Source of the DNA: Mucor racemosus
Taxonomy: Eukaryota > Mucoromycota > Mucoromycetes > Mucorales > Mucoraceae
DNA length: 64,000 bases
Direction of reading: 5' to 3'
NCBI GenBank assembly: GCA_027405735.1
Contig: JAPEHQ010000004.1
Span: forward strand, 1,550,001-1,614,000
The notes below the pieces were generated by a model that ran no database searches, was not told the DNA's origin, and was given only the letters and a program-made list of their open reading frames with translations. Made by a program: the position numbers and the translations under genes. How positions within the stretch are numbered: the stretch's first letter is position 1; the number at the start of each line of letters is the position of its first letter. Of the stretch, positions 35,579 to 48,494 are shown piece after piece.

Positions 35579-36105
35579 TTTTTGATTTAATAAATTTTTA
35601 ATTGTATATTTAATCCTAATCAATGAAATTGCTCTTTATTCTGTATTGAAAAATATGGTTCGATATCCAAGAAGCAGCGCTATAAAATACATTTACTTTT
35701 ATCAAAAGTTATTCCATTGCTTGAGGAAAAATTCTTTGGGTTCATCGCTAATTTTTTAAACTATAGCTTTTGTTTATGTAAATTAATTATTATAAATTGA
35801 GGTTTCTGAAAATCCTTAATTTATATTAATGAAACAATACATCATATTCACATAAATCCAAATCTTTAGTGCCTTAAATGACTAAACAATGAACGATAAT
35901 TATACCTTGGATATGCACACAATACGTACAACGTTTAATTTCAGTTCTCCTTTTTTTTTTTTCGTATCCAGAACAACGAATATATGATTGTACAAATGTC
36001 CACAATTGTTTATAAAAGAGCAAACAATGTTGATATCAATTCCTATTTCCAATTATTCTTCCTTTTCTTTACGTCTACATTAAAAAGCATCAAATTTGTC
36101 AAATC
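35579..36105. other. Intergenic, nothing recognised
   Basis: 3' UTR of the exoribonuclease and promoter of the next gene. A T-rich tract lies near 35950 and pyrimidine-rich sequence just before the ATG at 36106. Confidence 0.5.
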
Positions 36106-37125
36106 ATGGCTTCAATCATTGATTTAGATAGCTTCGCTGCTAAAGGTATCACCATCAACTTACTGAACTTACGAGGGGCCTTCAAAGAACTGATCATATC
36201 TCAAATGTGGTTGTCCGCCGTGATCTACTTGATTAATCAAACCATAGAATTAAACTCTTTTGAATTTGCCATCGTCGAAGCTGCGGGAAAGGTTATGGTT
36301 CTAAACAAGTCTACCGAATGGGGATTTGCCTACTATTCTTCAACTCGCCTGAAAAGGGATCGCTTAGGATAGGTGTATCATTATCACCTTACTAACTAAC
36401 CAGGGACTTTTCAGCCTTGTTTATGCGGTTTGGTGGTATTGCCATAATGTTTTTATGCAAGTTTGCTTTGAACGGAAGACAAGGTTGTCCTCGACTTTTG
36501 CCTACTACGTCGCATTATCGTGTCTCTCTGTGGTGCCAAGATTGTATTCATCGGTTGAACCTCACACTTTTTTCCAGGCAACAACATGGTGGATGCTGGT
36601 AAGTAGGGTAGAATTATGGTTAGTTTTGGCTTTAATATTATTTATTTACATAGGAGTGCTGTTCATAATAATTTCTTCCAGATTATTAACGCCCGGAAAA
36701 TGGAGGGTTTACTACTATCATTCCGCAAGAAAGTTGGATCAGAACTTATCAAGACCAAAAGAATCCACCATGGAAACCTTTTATTGGAAGGAAATAAGAG
36801 AGGAAATCCTCACAATGTAGTTTTCTTGGGCTACAATGCTTACAAACTGTAAATTTGCTCCATATGAAGACCACAACAAATGTATGGAGCCTCAATGCCC
36901 AATATATTTTTGAGTCCAAGGTTTCTATGTTGTCTAAATAACAGTACATCTATATACACCAAAAACTTTACCGTAAGGTTGGTTGCTTTCATTAAAAATA
37001 AAGGCCTGATGCTAACCGTGTCCTTGATACATACAGTTATTTTTTTCGGATTGTTAATCAAAGAGAGCATGAGTCCAACTAGCAGCTACGGAGGCGAATG
37101 TTTGGTAGTAATGCAATCTATTTAA
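36106..37125 (+). CDS. Putative multi-pass membrane protein, unknown family
   Basis: Four-exon model closing in phase: 36106-36291, 36404-36598, 36682-36848 and 36945-37125, giving 242 aa. Splice signals are good at most sites (branch-like TACTAAC before 36404, GTAAGT at 36599, TTCTTCCAG before 36682, AACAG before 36945); the first donor GTTATG is weaker. Hydrophobic segments include ELIISQMWLSAVIYLI, GLFSLVYAVWWYCHNVFMQV, TFAYYVALSCLSVVPRLY and LMLTVSLIHTVIFFGLLI, separated by a basic loop (LLLSFRKKVGSELIKTKR). If the second intron were retained, the frame would also stay open with a further hydrophobic stretch, so an alternative isoform is possible. No family was recognised. Confidence 0.55.
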
Positions 37126-38100
37126 TATCTTTAATAAAGTTCAATTATTAAATATATAAAACTTAAATATTTTTTGTCTGTGGTTATTGAGATTCTATGA
37201 ATTTTAGGGTTGTAATCAAAGAATTTGACATCCTCACTTGTTCTTACTCTAGATATTGCTACATATCATATGCCGTGTGAATCTAATGATTTTTCTGATA
37301 TTACCACTGAGTATAATGTCGAACTCTGGACTTTTGGGATGGAGGAGCCATAAGCGAGTCTAAGAGGGTTCGGAAAAATACCTGGTTTTGATCATTGGTA
37401 GATACTGGCAAGCGCTACTTGCCTATGTTACTTGAGATCCTTTGAATCAGTATTGATCGAAAAAAAAAAAAAAACTACCAAACTTTTAGATCAACTCGCT
37501 CAAAATATATAGAATCATTATCCCTATTCAATGCCTATTTGGAATATTATTTAAATTGAGATTTGAGTCAAAAAGCGTTTATTAATCCAATTTTTTTTGT
37601 GTATATACATCTGAATCATGCACTACCAAATGAGCCAGACCATAAAATACAAAGGAGTTAATGTCTAATTTAAATTTTCTAAAACAATTCATGGAAGTTG
37701 AAATTTTAGATCATCATACAAAGATATTGTAGCCATATTTGCATCTGCTTTGGGACAATTTGCACTAATGCATCTTGAGAAATCAATGTTAAATTGTGGG
37801 AGTCTCAAATTAAAGAAGGTGCTTCAGCCTTCAGATGAATATATTAACAAATGTTTCCTGGTGAATTCATAACAAATAAATAGAGTTAATTTATGTCTAT
37901 TGATGTTGTTTTAAAATCCAATTTCGAATCACATATTCCCTTTTTTATCATGTATGGCTATTGATTATTTGTCCTAAAAAAAAGATTAATACCAGAATGT
38001 GAGTGCATTGGCTTAACATTGATTTAAAATCGTTTGTAAAATTTACGTTCCATAATTAGTCTATTAGGTTCTTATATTTAAAAAATGACCCCAGTTAAAC
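37126..38100. other. Intergenic, nothing recognised
   Basis: AT-rich region with an A run near 37461-37475. No coding or RNA feature was recognised before RepX copy 3 begins. Confidence 0.5.
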
Positions 38101-39275
38101 GCTACTCTGTCGCTTTTGTTGCAGCGAAAAATATTGATTTTTCATCGAGATAATCAAAATAATATTTCATTTTACAGTTTATAGCCTATGCTAGCTGCGT
38201 TTCAAAATCGATTTGAAAAAAAATGGAGGAAAAATGATTCAAAAAACAAAATTGTTTAAATGCTCATGAACTACAAAGTAAGTAGACCTAGCGTATTAAA
38301 TAATTTTTGTAAAGTTTTAAATTTTGCATCTATCTATATAAAATTTAAAAACAAAATTCACATAAAATTTTGCGCAAAATGCAATTGAAATTTTGGAGAT
38401 TTTTTGAAGATACAGAACACTTTTTATAAGCATATTTAAAATATAAAAAACAGCAATGATGCGCCAAAAAATTATCTATTGATCGAGCTATTATTTAACA
38501 TCTTAGCTACATTTTTCGTAGAGAAAACGATAATTTTGTCCAAATTTTTTTCAGTTTCAGAATTTGGGATGAGGGTATATAAGGGGAAAATGGACGCCAG
38601 AAATGGATGTACCTTTTTGTACACATTTTTGAGGATATCTCCACGAAAAATCAATATTTTGAAAAACTCTAAATTGGGTCTGAGATCCCTCAACGAGCTG
38701 GATGACCTAAATGCAAAAAAAATACTGCTCAATATAACCAATATTTTGAAACCTACTATAGAAATGCCAAAAAAATGAAAAAAAAAATAAAAGTGCTCAA
38801 ACTTTTTCTATATTAAGTTATGTTATAGAGCACTTTAAAACAAGTAAGTTTTATTATTAAAAAGTGTTAGTATAGCTTAATTTTTTCTAGAGATATGAAG
38901 CCTCAAAGTTTTCAATCCATTAGCAATTAGCAGTGAAATACGCGTGAAAAATCTGAAACCTTAGCACTGAAAAATTAATACCAACTGCAAAAAATAGGAT
39001 ATTTCCGGATACTCATTTTTGGATTAAAGCTGAACATCTCAGGTACATTGGCATATAATTTTTTCTTGGTGTTGTTTAGTGAAAAAAAAAAGTAGATCAG
39101 GGATGAAAAGTGAGACACATTTTTCAAGAAAAAAGCAGTGAATTTTACGCGTTTTTGAGTCTTTCGTGAGATATAAAATAAATTTAGGAATAGGTAGCAT
39201 AATGCGACCAATTCATGTCTGTTTAGTAGTGTCTAAATTATCCTAAAATATGTTTGGTATGGTGTTAAAATGCAT
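38101..39275 (+). repeat. RepX copy 3
   Basis: Starts GCTACTCTG. Inverted motifs lie at 38127-38152 (AAAATATTGATTTTTCATCG...) and 38636-38660 (TATCTCCACGAAAAATCAAT...), enclosing a 534-bp core. Further same-sense variants of TTTTTCGTAGAGA occur near 38512, 38882 and 39163. The 89-aa and 99-aa ORFs on opposite strands overlap almost completely. Confidence 0.85.
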
Positions 39276-39974
39276 CTGAATTACAACCAGATTTTGAATA
39301 TCATATGTGTATTTTATTCATGATTTGATAGTAATATTAAAAATAAAATTAAACAAGATTTCTCTATCTTTAATAACAATTGCTAAGCTGATATATTACC
39401 TCAATCCTATTTGTCATTTACCTAGATACAGTGAAATCGAATGTAAAACGACACAAATTTGATTATTTTTGCGGCTTCCTCCCACCTTTCAAAATCCCCT
39501 AGCTTCCAAAGAAATGCACGTAAATTTGGATGGAAGCACTTTGAGATGAATAGATGCGTATTAATCGTTATTATCTAGAATTGCTAATAAATAGTCTTTG
39601 TAGAATTTGTGGACTTAAGAAATAATTGTTTAGTAGCTAAAAGTTTATTTATCCAAAAACAAGTAGCATTTGCATCATTGATAAACGATTATGTTAAGTA
39701 TTAATAACACTAAATGAGTTTTCCCCACATTCTGTGTTATATTAATGCCCCTGTACGTAAAGTATTAAATCGGGAACAGCATTTCTTTGAGGTTGCATGA
39801 ATTGAAAAGCCAATCATTTCAATTGAAAAAATAAAGCAGGTCCACTTGGATGTCATACAAAATAACCACACCCACGCATGTGAAAATGACTAGTGAAAGA
39901 TTGAAATAAAATAAATATAGCCTACTATAATCTATTCTTCTCTTTTTCTTCTAAATTAATCAATCAAAACAGAA
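39276..39974. other. Intergenic, promoter of HADH-like gene
   Basis: Non-coding. Pyrimidine-rich TCTTCTCTTTTTCTTC lies shortly before the start codon, typical of fungal 5' UTRs. No other feature was recognised. Confidence 0.5.
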
Positions 39975-41051
39975 ATGATGTCTTTTGCTAGTAAATTAAC
40001 CAAGCCTATACTCGCTAAACGTGGCTTCTCTACCTCCTCTTTATTATTAAAAGATATTAAACATGTCACTGTTATTGGTGCTGGTTTGATGGGTTCTGGT
40101 ATTGTTCAAGTAGCTGCACAAGCTAAATATAATGTCACCATGATTGATACAACTGATGCCGCACTTGAAAATGGTAAAAATATCATTTCAAAGTCTCTCA
40201 AGCGCGTTGCTCGCAAGAAGTTTGCTGATGATGAAACCAAGCAAAAGCAATTTATTGATGAAACACTCCAATATGTTACCTTGTCTAAAGATGTAGAAGA
40301 AGTTGCTGCCAAGTCTGATCTTATTGTCGAAGCTATTGTTGAGAATATTGATGTGAAGCAAAAGTTGTTTGCTCAATTGGACAAAATTGCACCCGAGGAT
40401 ACCATCTTTTGTAGTAATACTTCTTCATTGCCTGTCACTCGAATTGCTGAAGCTACTAGCGATGCTCGTAAGCAACGTTTCGCTGGTTTGCATTTCTTCA
40501 ACCCTGTTCCTGCCATGAAATTAGTCGAAATCGTTCGTACTGAAAAGGTGACTGATGATGTGTATACTGATTTAGCTGATTTCACAAAGAAGATTGGCAA
40601 GACTTCTGTTTCTTGTAAAGATACTCCTGGGTAAATCACATTTATAATAATAATCATTTTATTTGAATAGGAGACTAAATGTTTTCTTTAGTTTTATTGT
40701 AAACCGTTTGTTGGTTCCTTACATGTTGGAAGCTATGCGTGTCATTGATCGTGATGAAGCTTCTATTTCTGATGTTGATACTGCAATGAAGTTGGGTGCT
40801 GGTATGCCCATGGGTCCATTGGAATTGGCCGATGTAAGTTTTTATTTGTAGTATTGTAATCTGAGATTCCTAAATGTATATTTTTCGGTTAGTTTGTCGG
40901 ATTGGATACCATGAAGTTCATTGTTGATGGTTGGAAGAAGGCTGATTCATTAGATACTCCTCTTCAAGAATCTGAAGTCTTGAATAAGCTTGTCAAGGAA
41001 GGTAATTTGGGTCGTAAATCTGGCAAGGGTTTCTATGATTATTCCAAATAA
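39975..41051 (+). CDS. HADH: Mitochondrial 3-hydroxyacyl-CoA dehydrogenase
   Basis: Oxidises L-3-hydroxyacyl-CoA with NAD+ in beta-oxidation. Three exons, 39975-40630, 40692-40833 and 40893-41051, giving 318 aa, or 317 from the second ATG. The N-terminus [20 protein letters not shown] is a typical mitochondrial presequence. The Rossmann motif [12 protein letters not shown] lies at about 32-43. Conserved segments are [31 protein letters not shown], the catalytic His region [18 protein letters not shown], and in the C-terminal domain [34 protein letters not shown], and [13 protein letters not shown]. Length is usual for the short-chain enzyme. There is no peroxisomal SKL-type end. Confidence 0.93.
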
Positions 41052-41427
41052 TTCTTGAAATAAAATGTATATTACCAAATTGTGGATCTTCATTTTTTTG
41101 TCCGTATTTTTTTGGTTTAAAGGATTTTTCATGCCTTTGAAGGTGGCCATTAATACAGAAAAATGTGAGTTCATATATATTGACATCTAAACTATATATG
41201 CGTATTTTTATTTTTTAAAAAAGAGGATTGTCAGAGATAGAGATAATAATCTTTTGGCATGATGTGTGATTTCTTGTGCTAAAACTAAAATCCACGGAGG
41301 AACACTTTATACGACAACACTTGTTTATCCAGTTCAAGTTGTCCCATTCCTTGCTTTCAAACATCTGCAAAAATTCTTCAATATATAGGTAATAATAGAT
41401 TGTCAAATATGACAAAATTTGGTTTAT
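41052..41427. other. Convergent intergenic region
   Basis: 3' UTRs of the HADH-like gene (+) and the ARMT1-like gene (-). No feature was recognised. Confidence 0.5.
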
Positions 41428-42826
41428 TTAATTATACTCTACAACGGCATATTTTCCACTGAAACGCCATTCTTGTCTAGTTGCTTTACTTTCAATATCT
41501 TTTTTAGTTTCTTCAGAAAGACCAACGACAGGGTCAGCCTTATTTGTACGTAAAGCAATAATGTTTGTAAAGTTATTTGCCATTGAAGGACCAATTGCTT
41601 CCTTGAATGGAGTTGTAACAGGGAAATCACAATCAAAAACTAGTTTTCTATAATTTAAATCACCCTTATACAAAACTACACCAGATTCCTTCATTTCATT
41701 GAAAAGCTCAGGAGCATCAGATTCCATAAACCAGTAAGAAAGACCTGTGCACCAGAAATCATGAGAGCGAACTTCTAATCTACCATCAGCAACATATTGT
41801 TCCCAACGATGTACCATGGTTTCTAAAGCATTAATGTCTTCTTGAGATCTACCCTCTTTGGAAGGAAAGAAATCTCTATCTAAACAGTTTTTGAACATCA
41901 TAGGCATATCCTTGGGCATCACATCAGAGACAAACCAAGGCATAGTTTTACAATTGAATACGACTTTACCAGCAATACCGGATTGCAATAACCAATCAGC
42001 AAAAATCATATCTACAAATACTTCAAAACCAGAGTTATCCAAAACGAAATCGACACGGCCTCCCTTTAAAGACTTGAGCTTTTGCCATAATTTTTCAGTA
42101 TCATCTACTAAAATGAATTCACGGCGCTTAGCTAAATGATCCTTTTCAACAGCTTGTAATCTTTCGATATCTTCTTGTGACATGTTGGTGAGTAAACTCA
42201 AATCAGTGGCATTACCCCACAAACAAACTTGAACAAGTTCGTTGTATACAATCTCAAGCTTTTCTTCAGGCATGGGCTTGATCAATTCAGGCATCTTGCC
42301 AGCTAAATCAAAGACAGCACCATGAGATCCCTTGAAGGTATCATTCTTTTGACGTTCAAAGCAATCATATTCAGTCCAATGTTGAGAATTATAAAAGATC
42401 TCAGCCATGCGGCGATAGAGGTAGCATTCGTTGAAAAGCCAGGTACCGTTCATCCAAGTACAATCTTTAAAGTATTGTTCTAAATGCTTGTTCCATTTGG
42501 CTGCATCGGGTTTGTTATCTTGAATAGGTCTTAAAAAAATGCATGAATATGAATAAATGTTATCAAAATTACTGGTTGCCATGGTAACAATACCTCAAAG
42601 GTTTTTCGTCAATTAATTCTTGCTTGATTTCCTCTAAAGCTTCAACAATCTTGGCACCCTCTTGAGCGCGTTCAGCAGTAGTTTCGGCGATAGTTTGTTT
42701 GACATCAGTGATAGCACTATCAACGATAATGGGCCAACGGCGAATAGTTGTTTCATAAGCAAAACTTTCTTTATTGGTTGCTCTGAAAGCAGGATAAGGA
42801 GGATGATTAGGATTAATATTTGACAT
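41428..42826 (-). CDS. ARMT1: Damage-control phosphatase, ARMT1/DUF89 family
   Basis: Metal-dependent phosphatase of the DUF89 family (yeast Ymr027w, human ARMT1), acting on phosphorylated sugars that arise as side products. Two exons, 42826-42594 and 42529-41428, joined at an Arg codon, giving 444 aa. Landmarks: N-terminal helix region with YETTIRRWPIIVDSAI, NECYLYRRM, FILVDDTEKLW, the catalytic segment VDFVLDNSGFEVFVDMIFAD with the DN motif, KTMPWFVSDVM, the DFWCTG region, and VLYKGDLNYRKLV with GDxNYR. All are standard for the family. The older methyltransferase annotation of human ARMT1 is not supported by these motifs. Confidence 0.9.
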
Positions 42827-43048
42827 GATAAATGAAAATGTTTATTGAGAAAACATTAACTTTTTTTATTTATTTTATATATGAATGGGTTTCACTAAGC
42901 GACTCCCAAAAAAGAGTTTCTATCGTAAAAATCAGCACTAAAAAAAGTGACTCATCTAAAAAAGTAAAATGCTCCCCTTTCCTTCACAGAAAGAAAGAGA
43001 AAAATAACCCGGGCCAATCAAAATATGCTACAAGGTGCCAATGTGGGC

Positions 43049-44114
43049 TTAAAACGTGGTAGATTTTGGGATAGATTGCTGTAGATCCCCCTCATTGGTA
43101 TCCATGGTGATATTTCTAGACAACCAGGTACCAATATCAGCAATGGAAGAGTCATCCAGTCGTTTCGTATCTACAACTAGTTTATTCTTGGGTTTTTTTA
43201 ATGGAATTACAGCAGTCGTTGTTGGAGATGGAGATAAATTATCAAGTGAATCGATATGATTCTTTTTGTGTATATGAAATGATGGTATCGAATTGAGCAG
43301 CACATCTGATGGTGGATCAATGTATTTTCGTGTGACAGTTGGTAAGGGTATATAATCACTCTCTATAATTTCAGGGCGTTCGATGAATGGAGCATACAAT
43401 GTCGAATCATTGAATCTATTAATACAATTAGTAAATTGAACAACTATACAGATTTCATTCAAAAAAAAAAAAAAAAAGGCCTTACATCTTCTATAGAAAA
43501 TGACGTTAATTTATGCACATTGTGTAGTAATAATCAATTGAAAAACTTACTTTTTCTGAATTTCGTATTGCAGATTTCTCTTGTTTGTGGTGAAGCTGGC
43601 GCTGCTCTATTAAATATTTTCCTTTTTCATTACTATCTATGGATTGTTGTTTGGCATCTTTTTTTCTTTCTTTGCCTTCAAATGCTATGCTCAATTGTTT
43701 ATGATGTTCAATTCCGTTTGATGTGTTGTTAGATAATGATAACAACTGGCTTTGAACGGTTGAACTTGAATTCTTTTGATGATGCATGTATAATTGATGT
43801 ATAGGACGTATTCTTTTACTCTTTGTAGTGGTGGTATTGGGGTTTTTGTTTGTTGTTGTTATGGTAATCGCATGCAATGGCTTTTGATGAAATATCATCG
43901 TATTACTGTTATAATCGTCTTCATCGTCTTCTTCTTCTTCTTCATCGTCATCATCGTCCATACATTTGGCATTGCTCATAGTTGATGACACATGACGATC
44001 ATTGTTGTTATGATTGAAGATTGATCTTTTACTTTTTTTTCGCCCCAATGAAGATGGATTTTGTGTGTTATCCTTGAATTTTTGAATAAAGTGGAATCTT
44101 TTAATAAAATCCAT
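43049..44114 (-). CDS. Unknown disordered protein, putative 5-nt microexon
   Basis: Exon 1 (44114-43551, 188 codons) is Asn/Ser/Thr-rich with a long Asp/Glu run (about residues 52-66) and Lys/Arg patches. The last exon (43415-43049) encodes STLYAPFIERPEIIESDYIP and a Pro/Ser-rich tail. The two do not share phase directly. A 5-nt exon at 43490-43486 (AAGAT), between acceptor CTATAG and donor GTAAGG, makes the frame continuous and gives 311 aa. No domain was recognised. The composition suggests a regulatory or scaffold protein with short linear motifs. The gene lies upstream of, and in the same direction as, the ARMT1-like gene. Confidence 0.6.
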
Positions 44115-46080
44115 TCAAATTCTATAAAAATATTATAAAAGAAAAGAGAAAACTATACAATAGGGAGAATATGAATAAAAAGAGAAAAAAGGAAATAATA
44201 TAATAGTGTAATATTGATGAATTAGAGTAACTTTATCATGGTTTCACGAGCATACTTTATTGAGTTAAAATTACCACTTTGTGCTTTAAATCATTAATAC
44301 TTGCACGATAACCTATTAAAGGACTGGGTGATTGTAATGAACTATTGTTAGAAAAAATTGACTCGAAGCATTCATTTTATCGTTTATTTACATTAAAATG
44401 ATCATATATGGTTTATTACATCCCCAGAAATGAGTTACCAGCAAATTGCAGTTAAAAAAAATCAAAAGATAGGGTAAATTTTACTTGCTTTCTGAGTCTT
44501 TTGCATCTGGTTGCACCAACATTTCACACGACGGTGAACACCATAAACGGACGATATTGTTGAAAATGGTCAATTTATCGATATTTGTCTATAAAAATGT
44601 CATTGGCTCACTGGAAATAGTTGGTAGGAACTGATCTACAGTTAACTTGTAGATGCTCCTTATCATGATTCTCTCTAAAAATGCGCATGCATTTTGTTTA
44701 GAACAAGTTTTCATTTGTGGTAAAAAGCAGCTGTCTTGATACTCTGAAAGCAAATCTACAATTTAGACTCTTTAGCATCTTACTGAGATGCAAATAACCA
44801 TATGGCCATGATATAAAAGTGTCTTGATCTCAAGTGGCCACAAAGAGAATGGTAAACTATAAACCATAATGGCCTATACCCACGTACTTTTTTTGGGAAG
44901 AAATATATTCAGAAAACTCGAAACAAATAGTACTACAATAAGGTATTTCACCATTTATAATATCTGTGATGTGTGTGCATCCATAAAAGATTGTCTATGG
45001 CTAGCAAAAACTCTTACATATCAAGAAATTGACGTTTTCGCTTCGCTTGTCTGCTTCTTTTTTCCCGGTCAAACTAAGAGTTGCCATTTTTTAAAGGGTT
45101 TATTCTAGAGTTAACAAACAACTGGAATCATATAAATTATACCGAGGCTCCTGGATTCATTTTCGTATTTCTATTCATCTACAAACCATCATAAAATTGC
45201 ATAAAGGACTCCTTTTGTTAGAGGTATATTAGGAATATTTCAACATCGAAAAATGTTTTCAAGCAAGCAGTTTGATTATTTTTTTCTCAAATCATTGCGA
45301 AGAAACCAACTACAATATACAAACAAAAGCAGTAAATGATTCAATTATATATACAGCAATCTCAATTATTCAAATGCATCAGCACATCAGCTCAATAAAT
45401 GAAATGAAGAAATTATTATACAAAAAACAACATTTTTCATTTTCATTATAATTTAAAAAAGCGCACTTTTGTTGGTTCTCATTGCATTGAAATACAATGA
45501 TACTAACAGGATCAACCACGAGAAGGTCAAAGTACATCTGATCCCAAGGTGAAAGGTTTATACGGTACCATATAAACCCAACACCCCCTCTTTCATAAAC
45601 CAAGACAACCATCAGGCATGAACTTAGTAGATACGAATGATAATTCGAAATCCAATGCATGAATGTTGTGAAATTTGACTTTATTGTCACTGGGGAACAA
45701 CAATTAAAGCCAAACAACATTTAACAAACTAGTTCATTAGATTCACCAAGCTACAAAGAACTTGTCAATACATCGCTTTTCGTCGGTCGGGCCTTACCAT
45801 TCATGAAGGTCCCCGAACCTTTCGTCAGCAGCTTTAAGCAGAGTAAAAGATATTAGCCGGCCAGCAAATATAATTATATCTTAAACCCTAACAGAAAGCA
45901 CTAGCGGTTGCTCCGCCAAACAACTTTTATACAAAAATGTATATATGCACGAAATAAAACGCGTATACTGTATACAAAATTGTATGCTAGTATGTTATGA
46001 AACCTAAAGTAAGGCTTATGAATCTACCTTCATTTAAACCGCAAGAGAATGAACTCGTGAAGTATAGTGGCAATGGATTA
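44115..46080. other. Gene-poor region, nothing recognised
   Basis: About 2 kb of AT-rich DNA. A 113-aa minus-strand ORF (45379-45720) has no domain and no splice context, so it was not called. Confidence 0.45.
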
Positions 46081-46082
46081 TT

Positions 46083-46330
46083 GGCACCGGAAACCTGAAA
46101 GAGTCACCTACAAAGAAAAAGAAAGAAAAGAGTAGAAAGATGCTGCGCGAAACCTCATTTTTTATGCTACAGTTTCTTGTGACGTATAGCAGTATATGAT
46201 GTCAGCCTTATAGTCCTAGTACCTCAATAAGCTACACGATACATATCTACTGCAATGATAATACAAACCGATATAAAAAAGTATATTAAGTTGGCCTTAG
46301 AAATAGTAGTAGCAAATATAGTGTTCCTGA
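46083..46330 (+). repeat. RepZ copy 1
   Basis: Diverged direct copy of 49148-49395. Shared blocks include TGAAAGAGTCA-CTA-AAAGA at the start, TGACGTATA about 95 bp in, and TCAATAA-CT---A further on. Identity is modest by eye. Function unknown. Confidence 0.5.
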
Positions 46331-48490
46331 ATTTGGCAAGTTCCCGATTTAGTTACATTTTAAAAGTGCGGGAAAACATTTGGTGCATGAAAGTACCAAC
46401 AGTAACATCAATCTAGAATTGAAAAATTGCTTTTATTCAATGCTCAATATCTAAAAGCTGTAAATAAGGTGCATTGGTATACCTTTTCCATGCAGATATT
46501 ACCTTTCGCTCCTCTTTTGTATACAAAAAATAAATCGGAATTTTGTGATTTCTTAGTACTGATTTCTCAAATTTATTGCCTTTTGGAAAGATTGAATTAT
46601 ACAAAATAGTTGCTCTCGTCTTGCTACTACTTTTTGTTTTTTCTTCCTGTCTTTAGAGCAATCAAAGATGAGCTTTATTTAAAAAAACTGATTCATGAAA
46701 TACTACTGAACAAATGGAACATTCTGATATGCTATTATCTATATCCATAATCGAACTGCGTATGTCATCTATAGCATTTTTGAGTAAATACAAAGAATTT
46801 ATTATCAAAGAAATGTTAGTACTGCATTTGAAGATCCAATAGTTACTATTGTCGCTAATCGAAGGATATTTAAATAAATAATAATGCTGGCAACTACAGT
46901 GAGATATTGTGTAGCTTTGTAAAGGGTTTTTATGTATGATATTTGAATCAGGTACTGCTTCGAAATTCTTTAAGAAGATATTCCGTTGATTCAAGGAAAT
47001 TATTTGGGATATATCCATTGTTATACAATGTTGTAACTTTACAAAGTCATAGGAATGGCTGTTGTTTTCCTCATCCTACTGAGGGGTAATGTACGGTTAC
47101 TTAAGGAAGAAGAAAAATTTGCCTTTTTGTTCTAATCTTTTGTCTTTTTTTTCTACTTGTTTTTTCTACTTATTTTTGTTTACGAATTTTTTTGAGATTT
47201 GAGACATAGTATGCCATTTTCTATTAGAATTACATGATATTTTTGCTGTTCTGGTGATGGAAAGGGCTATAGTCATCTTATAACGAATGTTGAACTACTA
47301 TATCTTGTCCACTCGATGTAAGTGAGCGTGTATCTCTGTTGTACCAGTATTTAAAGATCCAAAATTCTTTTTTTTTGGCAATAATATTTCACATTTAAAT
47401 CATTTTAATAAAGGGTTGGTATTATTATTATGAAGCTACAAAGTCTCTGTGCTTTCCTTGTTGTAAGCCTTTTACGCTTTTCTTGCATTTTCACACATAC
47501 CATAACCAACACATTTAAAAACCCCTTTTTCATCACACTCATCTTTGAATACATCTTCTTTCCTTTGTAAAAACCACCATAAAAAGTGTGTTTACATGGA
47601 TTCTATCTATTCTGTAGTACGCTGCACATATCAACTTTGTTTAATAATCATGTTGATTTTTAGATATCATCTAAAGATCTCGAAATATTAAAATGTGAAA
47701 TTGTACCACTGGTACTTCCAAACTAGAAATTAAACCATGAAGATCTTGTTTTAAGATCTTATTACTAATTCCTAATATATATAGATTAGCAAAATAGTAT
47801 ATATTTATATCACTGAGATGATGGTAATCCATAAACCTTTGCTTTACTTTTAAAACATCATTGACAAATTAAGGTGTTGTAATTATATTTCCATATTGCT
47901 CTTTATACGTTTTTTTGCTGCATATTCAAACATGTTCAGTATCTCATTGGCGGTAGCTAACCTCACACTAAAAGGCTGCAAGATAAAGAGCATGTGTATT
48001 TATTCCCTTGTACAACGTCTTTAGGGTTCTAAAAGAAGCCTAAACCTTATCCATGGGATATCTTTCATCAACTATTACCTTTTTATTTCTGTATCAATTT
48101 GTTATAAAAATACAAATATCCCAATTGTCATCCTATTCAACACTGTCCCGGCTACAAATTTTATTAAATGAAGCAAGGATGGTTACTATAGTAGTTGTTT
48201 CATAAATTTGAATGATGCAGAAATGGCCAGCTTAAAATTGAGAAAGCGCATTTGAAATGAAAATAAGTGGAGAAAATACTAAGGTATTACAATGATGGAT
48301 ATTAAGTAAAGTCTAGATTATTTTTCATTCTCTACCAGGATATTTAGTTTTTGGATGGCTGTAAAGATTTTTTTATTTTTTTATAAATTTTGTGAGAGCA
48401 TTTTTTCTGTTATAGAGATCCATGAAGGGATGACTGGTATGCAAAGCTAGCACCATAGTATAGTACTCATTAGCGTCTATCCAACGAATT
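46331..48490. other. Gene-poor region, nothing recognised
   Basis: AT-rich DNA with T-rich tracts near 47090-47180. A 118-aa minus-strand ORF at 46662-47018 starts with MDISQIISLNQRN but has no domain or conserved context. It is left uncalled as a possible but unsupported gene. Confidence 0.4.
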
Positions 48491-48494
48491 TTAT

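Noticed and set aside
38472..38778. Overlapping opposite-strand ORFs in RepX, similar in all copies (also 1268-1658, 24047-24290, 60889-61173)
   Set aside because: Similarity follows DNA conservation on both strands. Frames start and stop at different places in each copy, so no protein was called.
41428..42826. Carboxyl methyltransferase label for the ARMT1-like gene
   Set aside because: No SAM-binding motif. The DN and GDxNYR motifs are those of DUF89 metal-dependent phosphatases.
45379..45720. 113-aa minus-strand ORF
   Set aside because: No domain, no splice partners, AT-rich composition typical of chance.
46662..47018. 118-aa minus-strand ORF
   Set aside because: Starts plausibly but shows no recognisable motif or neighbours. 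Possible but unsupported.
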